This document shows positions 52,072-60,942 of a DNA stretch of 64,000 nt, piece by piece. How positions within the stretch are numbered: the first letter of the stretch is position 1; every line of letters starts with the position of its first letter. A model generated the notes under the pieces. The model ran no database searches and was not told the origin of the DNA. It saw nothing but the letters and a program-made list of their open reading frames with translations. Source of the DNA: an uncultured Clostridia bacterium (GTDB lineage: Bacteria; Bacillota; Clostridia; TANB77; CAG-508); NCBI GenBank assembly GCA_934129745.1, contig CAKOWZ010000008.1, forward strand, positions 12,840 to 76,839, in the 5' to 3' direction. Made by a program: the position numbers and the translations under genes.

Positions 52072-54999
52072 ATGAATGATAAAATAATTATAAAAGGTGC
52101 AAAAGAACATAACTTAAAAAATATAAATTTAGAAATTCCGAGAGATAAGCTTGTTGTTATAACAGGGTTATCTGGCTCAGGAAAATCATCACTTGCATTT
52201 GATACTTTATATGCAGAGGGTCAGAGACGATATGTGGAAAGTTTATCTTCATATGCAAGGCAATTTTTAGGGTTAATGGAAAAACCTGATGTTGAGTCTA
52301 TTGAGGGATTATCACCAGCAATTTCAATTGATCAAAAAACAACTTCTAAAAATCCACGTTCTACGGTAGGAACAGTAACTGAAATATATGATTATATACG
52401 TTTATTGTATGCTAGAACAGGTGTTCCTCATTGCCCTAATTGTGGCAAAAAAATTGAAAAGCAGTCTATAGATCAGATAGTAGATTCAGTTATGAGTTTA
52501 CCTGAAGGGGCTAAGATTCAAGTTATGGCTCCTGTTGTAAGAGCTCGTAAAGGTGAGTATAGTAAATTGTTTCAAGATTTTCAAAAACAAGGCTTTGTAC
52601 GTGTTAGAATTGATGGGGAGATGATGGATTTATCTGATGAAATTGTACTTGATAAAAAGAAAAAACATAATATTGAGATTATTATTGATAGATTGGTTAT
52701 TAGAGATGATATTAGAGCTAGATTAACTGAATCTATTGAAACAGCATTAAAAAATGCCAATAATCTAGTTTTAATTACTACATCAAACTTAGGTGAAGAT
52801 AAAGCATTAATAGATAGATTAAATATACTTGAATATGGTAAACTTTCAGACAAAACTAAAGCAAAGGGAGATTCAGAAAAAACAATAAAATCAGAATATG
52901 AAATATTGTTTAGCCAAAATTATGCATGTCCTGATTGTGGTTTTAGTTTTCCAGAATTAACACCAGGATTATTCTCATTTAACAATCCATTTGGAGCATG
53001 TCCAAAATGTACGGGGATAGGTTATTTAATGAGAATGGATGAAGATTTGATAATTCCAGATAAAACTAAAACACTATATGATGGTGTGAAAGCATTTGGA
53101 GCAAGCACAATGAAAAAAGGTGACACAATGGCAAAAATGTATTTTGAAAGCATAGGTAAACATTATGGTGTTGATATAAAACAACCAATTCAAAAATTGC
53201 CAAGGGAATTTCTAGAAAAAATTTTGTATGGAACTGGTGATGAGAAAATAGATTTTGAATACCAATCACCAAGCGGATTACGTAAATTCACAACACCTTT
53301 TGAAGGTGTAATACCAACATTAGAAAGACGTCATAATGAAACTAAATCACAAGGTATGAGAGATTTTTATGAAATGTATATGAGTGAATGTGAATGTGAT
53401 GAATGTAAAGGTGCTAGACTAAAACCAGAGGTACTTGCAGTAACTGTTGGAAGTAAAAATATTAATGAATTAACAGATATGTCTATAAACAAAATTCAAG
53501 AATATTTAAATAAATTAAAATTATCTAAAAAAGATACTATGATTGCTGAAACAATATTAAAAGAAGTAAATAAAAGACTTCAATTTTTGATAGATGTAGG
53601 TTTAGAATATTTAACATTATCAAGAAGTGCTGGAACATTATCTGGTGGTGAAGCTCAAAGAATTCGTTTAGCAACACAAATAGGTTCTGGATTAACTGGT
53701 GTTTTATATATATTAGATGAACCAAGTATTGGATTACATCAAAGAGATAATGAAAAATTGATTGCAACATTAAAAAAATTAAGAGATTTAGGAAATACTT
53801 TATTAGTTGTAGAACATGATGAAGACACAATGTATGCAGCAGATCAAATAATTGATATAGGCCCAGGTGCAGGTATTCATGGCGGAAATGTTATGGCACA
53901 AGGAACTGCAGATGAAATAAAATTGGTTAAAGATTCTATAACTGGTCAATATTTAAGTGGTACTAAAAAAATTGAAGTTCCTAAAAAAAGAAGAAAACCT
54001 AAAAAAGGTAAATATATAGAAGTAATTGGAGCATCTGAAAATAATTTAAAAAATATAAATGTTAAATTTCCATTAGGCGTATTTAACTGTGTTACAGGTG
54101 TTTCAGGCTCTGGGAAAAGTACTTTGGTAAATGAGGTATTATATAAAACTATAACAAAAGAACTAAATGATTCACATGTAAAACCAGGTAAATGTAAGCA
54201 GATTAAGGGATTAGAAAATATTGATAAAATCATCAACATAGACCAATCACCAATAGGAAGAACTCCTCGCTCAAATCCAGCAACATACACAGGTGTATTT
54301 GATATAATAAGAGACATATTTGCTGGAACAAATGAAGCTAAAATGCGTGGATATCAAAAAGGCAGATTTAGTTTTAATGTTCCAGGAGGAAGATGTGAAA
54401 GCTGTAATGGTGATGGATTAATAAAAATAGAAATGCACTTTTTACCAGATATATATGTGCCATGTGAAGTTTGCAAAGGTAAACGTTATAATCATGAAAC
54501 ACTAGAAGTAAAATATAAAGGAAAAACTATTGCAGATGTACTAGAAATGACTGTTGAAGATGCATTAGAATTTTTTAAAAACATACCAAAAATAAAACAA
54601 AAAATCCAAACATTATATGATGTAGGCCTAGGATATATCAAACTTGGACAACCATCAACAACATTATCAGGTGGTGAAGCTCAACGTGTTAAATTAGCCA
54701 CAGAACTTTCAAAAAAAGCAACTGGAAAAACCCTATATATTTTAGATGAACCAACAACAGGACTACACATAGCTGATGTTCATAAATTAATCGATATATT
54801 ACAAAGACTTGTAGACACAGGAAATACAATTATTGTCATCGAACATAACTTAGACTTGATTAAAACATGTGACAATATTATTGACCTAGGACCAGAAGGT
54901 GGTGAAGGAGGAGGAACTGTTATTGCAACAGGAACTCCTGAGAAAATTTGTGATGTTAAGGAATCTTATACTGGCAAATTTTTAAGTGTGCAATTGTGA
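52072..54999 (+). CDS. uvrA: Excinuclease subunit A
   Basis: ATG 52072 follows AGGAGG by six bases; an open frame from 52021 is translated repeat. The 975-residue protein has two ABC ATPase modules (GLSGSGKSSLAFDTLYAEGQ and GVSGSGKSTLVNEVLY; signature SGGEAQRIRLA and SGGEAQRVKLA), zinc-finger CPNCGKK and CPDCG/CPKC sets, and the CESCNGDG set. UvrA recognises DNA damage with UvrB, encoded 3 kb upstream. The final residues and stop codon are supplied by a palindromic repeat (copy 9), so the C terminus has been reshaped. Confidence 0.98.
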   Translation: MNDKIIIKGAKEHNLKNINLEIPRDKLVVITGLSGSGKSSLAFDTLYAEGQRRYVESLSSYARQFLGLMEKPDVESIEGLSPAISIDQKTTSKNPRSTVGTVTEIYDYIRLLYARTGVPHCPNCGKKIEKQSIDQIVDSVMSLPEGAKIQVMAPVVRARKGEYSKLFQDFQKQGFVRVRIDGEMMDLSDEIVLDKKKKHNIEIIIDRLVIRDDIRARLTESIETALKNANNLVLITTSNLGEDKALIDRLNILEYGKLSDKTKAKGDSEKTIKSEYEILFSQNYACPDCGFSFPELTPGLFSFNNPFGACPKCTGIGYLMRMDEDLIIPDKTKTLYDGVKAFGASTMKKGDTMAKMYFESIGKHYGVDIKQPIQKLPREFLEKILYGTGDEKIDFEYQSPSGLRKFTTPFEGVIPTLERRHNETKSQGMRDFYEMYMSECECDECKGARLKPEVLAVTVGSKNINELTDMSINKIQEYLNKLKLSKKDTMIAETILKEVNKRLQFLIDVGLEYLTLSRSAGTLSGGEAQRIRLATQIGSGLTGVLYILDEPSIGLHQRDNEKLIATLKKLRDLGNTLLVVEHDEDTMYAADQIIDIGPGAGIHGGNVMAQGTADEIKLVKDSITGQYLSGTKKIEVPKKRRKPKKGKYIEVIGASENNLKNINVKFPLGVFNCVTGVSGSGKSTLVNEVLYKTITKELNDSHVKPGKCKQIKGLENIDKIINIDQSPIGRTPRSNPATYTGVFDIIRDIFAGTNEAKMRGYQKGRFSFNVPGGRCESCNGDGLIKIEMHFLPDIYVPCEVCKGKRYNHETLEVKYKGKTIADVLEMTVEDALEFFKNIPKIKQKIQTLYDVGLGYIKLGQPSTTLSGGEAQRVKLATELSKKATGKTLYILDEPTTGLHIADVHKLIDILQRLVDTGNTIIVIEHNLDLIKTCDNIIDLGPEGGEGGGTVIATGTPEKICDVKESYTGKFLSVQL

Positions 55000-55018
55000 C
55001 GCATCCCCAACTGCACAC
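54985..55018. repeat. GGGACGCGTCCC palindromic element, copy 9 (diverged)
   Basis: GTGTGCAATTGTGACGCATC then CCCAACTGCACAC. The uvrA stop codon TGA (54997-54999) is inside it. Confidence 0.82.
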
Positions 55019-55075
55019 AAAATAAGATGGTAAAAGTAAAACGGTTATTTCCGCTTCTTTACCATCTTATTTTTA
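55019..55075 (+). terminator. Terminator after uvrA
   Basis: AATAAGATGGTAAA (55021-55034) pairs with TTTACCATCTTATT, followed by T residues; a CGG/CCG pair lies in the loop helix. Confidence 0.85.
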
Positions 55076-55166
55076 ATTCAAAATCCTTTTATTTAATATT
55101 AACTAAATAAAACCTACCAGTATCAAATAAACTCGGCATTAGTTATTAATTATTAGTCGTTAATTA

Positions 55167-55265
55167 TTAGTCACAGTTTTTGTTGTTATTTTGATTATTT
55201 TTGTTATTGCTTTTATCATTTCTATTATTGTTTTGGTTGTTTTTGTTATTATTTTTATCTGACAT
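55167..55265 (-). CDS. Very small Asn-rich protein
   Basis: GGAGGTG lies 7 bases before ATG 55265 on the minus strand. The 32-residue product is MSDKNNNKNNQNNNRNDKSN then NKNNQNNNKNCD. The strong ribosome binding site and clean frame argue for a real gene; composition alone would not. Comparable Asn-rich small proteins occur in Clostridia, perhaps in spores, but function is unknown. Confidence 0.55.
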   Translation of the reverse strand: MSDKNNNKNNQNNNRNDKSNNKNNQNNNKNCD

Positions 55266-55489
55266 AAAAAACACCTCCAATCGATTTACAAAGTTATTAT
55301 GTGACAAAACAAAAATAAATATACATAAATTTACAATTAAAAAAATAAATTAGAAAAATTCTGAATAAGTAATTATGTTCCTTCATATGTATCATTTGAA
55401 AAAAAATCCAAAATAATATTGACTAAAATCAAAAGATATATTTTAATATACAAAGGAACAAAACATATTGAAAGAAGAGGAAGCAAAAA

Positions 55490-56191
55490 ATGGATGATTT
55501 GGTAGATTATAGAATGAATGAATATGGAAAAAACATATATAAAGCATTTGAAGCAGAACTAGAATCAAATAAATATAAATTACCTGAATGTAACTACCTA
55601 GAAAAAGTAATAAATCAAGCAAAAGAAAATTCAGAAGATATAAAAGGAATTAGATTTAAAGGGTGTTATGAAGCACATATAGATACAAATAACTTTGAAT
55701 TTAACACATGTGAATTTAATGAGTCAATATGTCTAAATGCAAGGTTTAATAAAGTAACATTTGTTGATGTAGTATTTGAAGGATGTGATTTTTCAAATAC
55801 GGATTTTAGTGAATGCAATTTTATTAGAGTGCAATTTAAGAATTGTAAAATAGTTGGATGTAATTTTACACATACATTTATGCAAAATACAAAATTTGAC
55901 AATTGTAATGCATCATATGCAAACTTTGCCCTAACAAATCTGCAAAATACAATATTTGAAAATAGTAAATTATCAAATGCAAGTATACAAGAAGCATATT
56001 TGAAAAAAGTAGAATTTCAATATTCTAATCTAATAGGAATACAATTATATAAAACAAACTTAACTGGAATAGATTTCAGAACTTGTGATATAACAGGAAT
56101 TGTTGTATTACCACAAGATTTAAGAGGAATTGTTGTTGATGAATATCAGGCAATGGAATTATCCAAATTATTAGGAATTATTGTTAAATAA
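55490..56191 (+). CDS. Pentapeptide-repeat protein
   Basis: A 233-residue protein. From about residue 55 there are regular A(D/N)LxX-type repeats: CEFNESICLNARFNKVTFVD, CDFSNTDFSECNFIRVQFKN, CNFTHTFMQN, ANFALTNLQN, and so on to about residue 200, forming a right-handed quadrilateral beta helix. The N-terminal helix (DDLVDYRMNEYGKNIYKAF) may mediate dimerisation. Family members include Qnr proteins that protect gyrase, but the ligand here is unknown. AGAGGAAG precedes ATG 55490. pta follows at 17 bases. Confidence 0.9.
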   Translation: MDDLVDYRMNEYGKNIYKAFEAELESNKYKLPECNYLEKVINQAKENSEDIKGIRFKGCYEAHIDTNNFEFNTCEFNESICLNARFNKVTFVDVVFEGCDFSNTDFSECNFIRVQFKNCKIVGCNFTHTFMQNTKFDNCNASYANFALTNLQNTIFENSKLSNASIQEAYLKKVEFQYSNLIGIQLYKTNLTGIDFRTCDITGIVVLPQDLRGIVVDEYQAMELSKLLGIIVK

Positions 56192-56207
56192 AAAGGAGGA
56201 AATGTAA

Positions 56208-57206
56208 ATGACATTTATAGAAAAAATCAAAGAAAAGGCAAAACAAGAGATAAAAACAATTGTATTACCAGAAGGAAATGATATACGTACATTAAAAGCC
56301 GCTTCTATGGTGTTAAATGATAACTATGCTAATTTAATAATATTAGGCAAAGAAAGCCAAATAAAGGAAATGGCAAAAGAAAATAATCTAGATATATCAA
56401 AAGCTAAAATAATAAATCCGATTGAAAGTGATAATTACAAAACGTATGTTCATGATTTTTATGAATTAAGAAAAGCTAAAGGAATGACACTAGAAAAAGC
56501 TGAAGAAATGATGAAAGATGAAACATATTTTGGAATGATGATGGTAAAAGAATCAGATGCAGATGGATTGGTATCAGGAGCATGTCATTCTACATCAGAT
56601 ACATTAAGACCAGCATTACAGATTTTAAAAACAGCACCTGGAACAAAACTAGTATCAGCATTTTTTGTGATGGTAGTCCCTAATTGTGAACATGGAGAAA
56701 ACGGAACATTTGTTTTCTCTGATTGTGGATTAAATGAATACCCTGATTCAGATGCATTATCAGAAATAGCAATTTCATCAGCTAAGAGTTTTGAACAATT
56801 AGTAGGAACACAACCTAAAATAGCAATGTTGTCATATTCTACATATGGAAGTGCACATTCACCATTAACAGATAAAGTTGTTGAAGCAACAAAATTATTA
56901 AAACAAAAAGAACCAAATTTAATATGTGATGGAGAATTACAACTAGATGCAGCTATAATACCTGAAATAGCCGCTTCTAAAGCACCTGGAAGCCCTGTAG
57001 CAGGAAAAGCAAATACATTAATATTCCCTGATTTAGATGCTGGAAATATTGGCTATAAATTAGTTCAACGTTTAGCTCATGCAGAAGCTTATGGACCATT
57101 ATGCCAAGGTATTGCAAAACCTGTTAATGATTTATCAAGAGGATGTTCAGCAGAAGATATTGCAGGGGTTATTGCTATTACTGCTGTTCAGGCTCAAAAT
57201 CAGTAG
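56208..57206 (+). CDS. pta: Phosphate acetyltransferase
   Basis: Pta converts acetyl-CoA and phosphate to acetyl phosphate. The 332-residue protein has the domain-I form of the family: IVLPEGNDIRTLKAA, GMMMVKESDADGLVSGA, STSDTLRPALQI, ANTLIFPDLDAGNIGYKLVQ and the YGPLCQGIAKPVNDLSRGCS motif. AGGAGG lies 7 bases before ATG 56208. With the two acetate kinase genes downstream it makes the acetate-forming ATP pathway. A palindromic element begins at its stop. Confidence 0.97.
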   Translation: MTFIEKIKEKAKQEIKTIVLPEGNDIRTLKAASMVLNDNYANLIILGKESQIKEMAKENNLDISKAKIINPIESDNYKTYVHDFYELRKAKGMTLEKAEEMMKDETYFGMMMVKESDADGLVSGACHSTSDTLRPALQILKTAPGTKLVSAFFVMVVPNCEHGENGTFVFSDCGLNEYPDSDALSEIAISSAKSFEQLVGTQPKIAMLSYSTYGSAHSPLTDKVVEATKLLKQKEPNLICDGELQLDAAIIPEIAASKAPGSPVAGKANTLIFPDLDAGNIGYKLVQRLAHAEAYGPLCQGIAKPVNDLSRGCSAEDIAGVIAITAVQAQNQ

Positions 57207-57255
57207 CGTGCAATTGATCAATGTGTACAATTAGGACGTGTCCCCAATTGCACGA
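57207..57255. repeat. GGGACGCGTCCC palindromic element, copy 10
   Basis: GTGCAATTGATCAATGTGTA followed by CAATTAGGACGTGTCCCCAA and TTGCACG. Degenerate double form between pta and the kinase gene. Confidence 0.85.
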
Positions 57256-57288
57256 TTCAGAAATTATATATAGAAAGGATTGATATAA

Positions 57289-57879
57289 ATGTCAAAATCA
57301 AAATTGATTGTTGTAGAAGGTGCTCAAGGAGCAGGAAAAACGACAACAACTGATTATCTAAGAAATATATTAAAACACACAAATTTGTATAGGTTAAGTG
57401 GAATAAGTGATTCATCACCTGCTGGACTAGAAAAAAGTGCAAAAATGTATTATGATTTATTAGAATATATGAAAAAAATGGAAAATTTAGATATAAATTT
57501 ACTATTTGATAGAACATTTTTTACAGAAGAAAATTATTGCAGATTAGGAAAAAAATCGTATTCTTTCACAGAAGTTTATAATGATTTATTAGAAAAATTT
57601 AGTAAATTAGATTTTGATATTTATTATATTACAATATATCTTGAAGATGAAACTTTGTTTGAAGAAAGATTGAAAAGAGATGGAAAAGTTGAACCTGCTT
57701 ATGCTAAATTTAGCGGTGATAATAGTATTGAACAACAACGTGAGTATTTGAAAATGGCTGATGAGGTTGCAAAAAAATATCCTAATATTAAAGTGTTTAA
57801 AGTTGAAAATGGTAAAGATTTAGTTAAAACTCAAGAAGATTTAAAAAATATTCTTTTTGTCCAGGAGGTAAAATTATGA
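57289..57879 (+). CDS. Thymidylate kinase-like nucleotide kinase
   Basis: A 196-residue P-loop kinase with VVEGAQGAGKTTTTDYL (Walker A), LLFDRTFFTEENY (DRx motif) and a lid region RLKRDGKVEPAY. The fold is that of thymidylate or deoxynucleoside kinases, but the specificity is not clear, and the canonical TMPK DRY-S motif is altered. Position between pta and ackA is unusual. Its stop codon overlaps the ackA start by four bases (ATGA), so the two genes are translationally coupled. GAAAGGA precedes ATG 57289. Confidence 0.8.
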   Translation: MSKSKLIVVEGAQGAGKTTTTDYLRNILKHTNLYRLSGISDSSPAGLEKSAKMYYDLLEYMKKMENLDINLLFDRTFFTEENYCRLGKKSYSFTEVYNDLLEKFSKLDFDIYYITIYLEDETLFEERLKRDGKVEPAYAKFSGDNSIEQQREYLKMADEVAKKYPNIKVFKVENGKDLVKTQEDLKNILFVQEVKL

Positions 57880-59066
57880 AGATACTAGTACTAAACAGTG
57901 GTAGCTCGTCACTAAAATATCAGTTAATTGAAATGGAAACTGAGCAAGTTTTAGCAAAAGGAAATTTTGAAAGAATTGGTCAAAGTAATTCTTTTTTAAC
58001 ACATAAAGTTGGAGATTGCAAACATAAGTTTGAACGTCCAGTATCTAATCATGAAAAAGCAATCAAGTTTGTTTTAACAAGATTAGAAAGCAAACAATAT
58101 GGAGTTATAAAATCAGTTGATGAAATAGATGCAATTGGTCACAGAATCGTCCATGGTGGAGAAAAATATACTGAGCCTACAGTTATTACTCCTGATGTTT
58201 TGGATGGCTTAAAAACGATTATCGATTTAGCTCCATTACATAATCCTGCAGCTATTTCTGGAATAGAAGCTTGTTTAACTGTAATGCCAGGAAAATTAAA
58301 TGTGGCAGTATTTGACACAGGGTTTCATAAAACAATCCCTGAACAAAGCTATATTTACCCTATACCTTACAAATATTATGAAAAATATAAAATTCGTAGA
58401 TATGGTTTCCATGGTATATCACATGAATATGTATCAAACAGAGTTGCTAATTTAGTAGGAAAACCTATTGAAGATTTAAAAATAATCAATTGCCATTTAG
58501 GTCAAGGTGCAAGTATTTGCGCAATTCAAAATGGAAAATCAGTTGATACAAGCATGGGATTTACACCACTTGGAGGAATTCCTATGGGAACTAGAAGCGG
58601 AGATTTAGATCCATCTGTTGTGACTTATATTGCTAAATTAAGAAATCACACACCTGATGAAATGGATGAAATATTAAATAAAAAATCAGGTGTATATGGA
58701 ATTTCTGAAGTATCAGTTGATTTTAGAGATATCGAAGCTGAGGCTCTTGAAGATAATAAAAATGCTATAATGGCATTAGATGCATTTGCATACAATGTAG
58801 CTCAATTTATAGTTAAATATATGGTTTCTATGGGTGGTGTTGATATAATTACATTTACAGCAGGAATCGGTGAAAAAGATGCTAAAGAAAGAAAGAAAAT
58901 TTGCGATTATTTGGCTTTTTTAGGAGTCAAATTAAATGAAGAAGCTAATAACATGTATGTAAATTGTGAAGGCAAAATTTCCGCTTCTGATTCATCTATA
59001 GAGCTATATGTAGTACCTACAGATGAAGAAATGTTAATTGCAAGAGATGTTAAAAGTAAAATGTAA
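57876..59066 (+). CDS. ackA: Acetate kinase, copy 1
   Basis: AckA makes ATP from acetyl phosphate. A full-length 396-residue ASKHA kinase with LVLNSGSSSLKYQLIEM, GHRIVHGGEKY, FDTGFHKTIP, RRYGFHGISHEY, INCHLGQGASI, MGTRSGDLDPSV and PTDEEMLIARD, covering the Asn, Arg, Asp, His and Glu residues used for substrate binding and phosphoryl transfer. The start overlaps the kinase stop; AGGAGG lies just before. A near-duplicate follows. Confidence 0.97.
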   Translation: MKILVLNSGSSSLKYQLIEMETEQVLAKGNFERIGQSNSFLTHKVGDCKHKFERPVSNHEKAIKFVLTRLESKQYGVIKSVDEIDAIGHRIVHGGEKYTEPTVITPDVLDGLKTIIDLAPLHNPAAISGIEACLTVMPGKLNVAVFDTGFHKTIPEQSYIYPIPYKYYEKYKIRRYGFHGISHEYVSNRVANLVGKPIEDLKIINCHLGQGASICAIQNGKSVDTSMGFTPLGGIPMGTRSGDLDPSVVTYIAKLRNHTPDEMDEILNKKSGVYGISEVSVDFRDIEAEALEDNKNAIMALDAFAYNVAQFIVKYMVSMGGVDIITFTAGIGEKDAKERKKICDYLAFLGVKLNEEANNMYVNCEGKISASDSSIELYVVPTDEEMLIARDVKSKM

Positions 59067-59124
59067 TGTTAAATGTTTTCAAACTATTGCAAAAACTTAA
59101 AAAATTTGTTATAAATATAAAAAA

Positions 59125-59189
59125 TGTACAATTGGGGACGCGTCCCAATTGTACACATTGATCAATTGGGACGCGTCCCCAATTGCACA
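59125..59189. repeat. GGGACGCGTCCC palindromic element, copy 11 (double form)
   Basis: TGTACAATTGGGGACGCGTC-CCAATTGTACA, the linker CATTGATC, and CAATTGGGACGCGTCCCCAA-TTGCAC. It abuts the ribosome binding site of the second acetate kinase gene. Confidence 0.92.
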
Positions 59190-59201
59190 GGAGGTAAAAT
59201 T

Positions 59202-60392
59202 ATGAAAATATTAGTATTAAATTGTGGTAGTTCATCACTAAAATACCAATTAATAAACATGGAAGATGAAAGTGTTTTAGCAAAAGGAAATTATGAAAGA
59301 ATTGGAGATCCAGAGGCATTTGTGACACATAAAGTAAATGGAGAAAAATATGTTATGCAAAATGCTGCTCCTACACATAAGGAGGCATTAGAATTTATTA
59401 TAAAACAATTAACAGAAACTGATTATAAAGTTGTTAATAGTTTAGATGAAATAAATGCTATTGGACACAGGGTTGTTCAGGGTGCTGAAAAATATGCTGA
59501 CCCTATTTTAGTTGATGATAGTGTTGTGTCAGGAATATTAGAGGTTGCGGATTTAGCACCTGTTCATAATAAAGCAGCAGCAATGGGTATTGAGGCTTGT
59601 AGAAATCTAATGCCAAATAAACCAAATGTAGCTGTATTTGATAACGGATTTCATAAAACAATTCCAGAGGAAAGATATTTATACCCTATACCATATCATT
59701 ATTACAGAGAATATAAAATTCGTAAATATGGTTTCCATGGTACATCACATTATTATGTATCACAAAGAGTTGCAGAGCTTGAAAATAAACCTGTTGAAGA
59801 ATTAAAAACAATCGTTTGTCATATTGGTCAAGGCGCAAGTTTGTGTGCTGTTAAAGGTGGAAAGTCAGTTGATACAAGTATGGGATTAACACCACTTGGA
59901 GGAATTATGATGTGTGCTAGAAGCGGAGATTTAGATCCATCAATAGTGACATTTTTAATGAAAAAAGAAGGTATTAGTCCAGAAGAAATGGATAGAATTT
60001 TAAATAAAGAATCTGGTTTAAAAGGAATTTCAGGTTTGGCTCCTGATGTAAGAGATATTGAAGCAGCAGCTAATAATGGTGATGAAAAGGCTATTTTAGC
60101 TTTAAAGGCATATGATTTAAATATAGCTCAATTTATAGCTAAATATATGGTTTCTTTAGGTGGAGTTGATAATATAGTATTTACAGCTGGAGTTGGTGAA
60201 AATCAATTTAATAGAAGAAGAGAAATTTGTAAAAATCTTGAATTCTTAGGTGTTAAATTAGATCAAGATAAAAACTTGGTTAAAGGTGAAGAAGTTGAAA
60301 TATCTGCTCCTGATTCTAAAATCAGAGTTTGGGTTGTTCCTACTAATGAAGAGTTAGTTATTGCTAGAGAAACAATGAATTTAATTAAGTAA
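59202..60392 (+). CDS. Acetate kinase, copy 2
   Basis: Start ATG 59202 after AGGAGGTAAAATT; the longer frame from 59124 reads through the repeat. Also 396 residues, with NCGSSSLKYQLI, FDNGFHKTIPE, RKYGFHGTSHYY, VCHIGQGASLC, MCARSGDLDPSI and PTNEELVIARE. Most active-site residues are kept, but the usual GHRVVHGG motif reads GHRVVQGA. It may have another short-chain acid preference, or serve as a second acetate kinase. The pair are clear tandem paralogues. A terminator follows. Confidence 0.95.
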   Translation: MKILVLNCGSSSLKYQLINMEDESVLAKGNYERIGDPEAFVTHKVNGEKYVMQNAAPTHKEALEFIIKQLTETDYKVVNSLDEINAIGHRVVQGAEKYADPILVDDSVVSGILEVADLAPVHNKAAAMGIEACRNLMPNKPNVAVFDNGFHKTIPEERYLYPIPYHYYREYKIRKYGFHGTSHYYVSQRVAELENKPVEELKTIVCHIGQGASLCAVKGGKSVDTSMGLTPLGGIMMCARSGDLDPSIVTFLMKKEGISPEEMDRILNKESGLKGISGLAPDVRDIEAAANNGDEKAILALKAYDLNIAQFIAKYMVSLGGVDNIVFTAGVGENQFNRRREICKNLEFLGVKLDQDKNLVKGEEVEISAPDSKIRVWVVPTNEELVIARETMNLIK

Positions 60393-60395
60393 ATT

Positions 60396-60435
60396 TGAAA
60401 AGCACAATTTGGAGTTATTCTGGTTGTGCTTTTAG
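60396..60435 (+). terminator. Terminator after the second acetate kinase gene
   Basis: AAAAGCACAA (60398-60407) pairs with TTGTGCTTTT (60424-60433). Confidence 0.88.
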
Positions 60436-60457
60436 TTGATAACTGGAGGAATAAAAA

Positions 60458-60805
60458 ATGGCTAAAAACAAAATAAAAACAGGAAAAATATTTTTAAATG
60501 TGTGTGCAATTATAGCTGTTGTACTTATGATAGTTAGTTGTATTATAGATTATATATATATTCAAAACATGAAAAATAATTTACAGGAATCAAGTAAGTT
60601 ATTGTTTGAAATGGGAGCTTATAAATTCTCTACACCTGATATATCTGTATATTTAATAATTAGTGGTGTATTTATTTTATTTATAGGAGGTATTGTAAGC
60701 TCAATAATGTGCAAATGTAAAAATTGTGGTAAAACTGTAATATCAAGCTATGGAACATTATATGAATATTGTCCAAAGTGTGGGAAGAGAATAGATAATA
60801 AGTAA
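60458..60805 (+). CDS. Two-helix membrane protein with zinc ribbon
   Basis: A 115-residue protein with membrane helices at about 10-32 and 62-84 and a C-terminal zinc ribbon (CKCKNCGKTVISSYGTLYEY, then CPKCGKR). Similar small proteins occur widely in Firmicutes with no assigned role. TGGAGG lies seven bases before ATG 60458. Confidence 0.72.
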   Translation: MAKNKIKTGKIFLNVCAIIAVVLMIVSCIIDYIYIQNMKNNLQESSKLLFEMGAYKFSTPDISVYLIISGVFILFIGGIVSSIMCKCKNCGKTVISSYGTLYEYCPKCGKRIDNK

Positions 60806-60942
60806 ATAATATAAAGGTAAATATAATGCAGTTATTATTGTAGCACATAAGATGGCTTTTCAATCTATTTGTGATTGTGGAGGTATGAAACCTGCACAAA
60901 TTTTTGAAACAGAATTTTAAATTGCAATAAAGGAGAAGGAAA

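Noticed and set aside
60825..60920. Short frame NAVIIVAHKMAFQSICDCGG and onward
   Set aside because: No start or ribosome binding site; perhaps a transposase end, but I could not support this.
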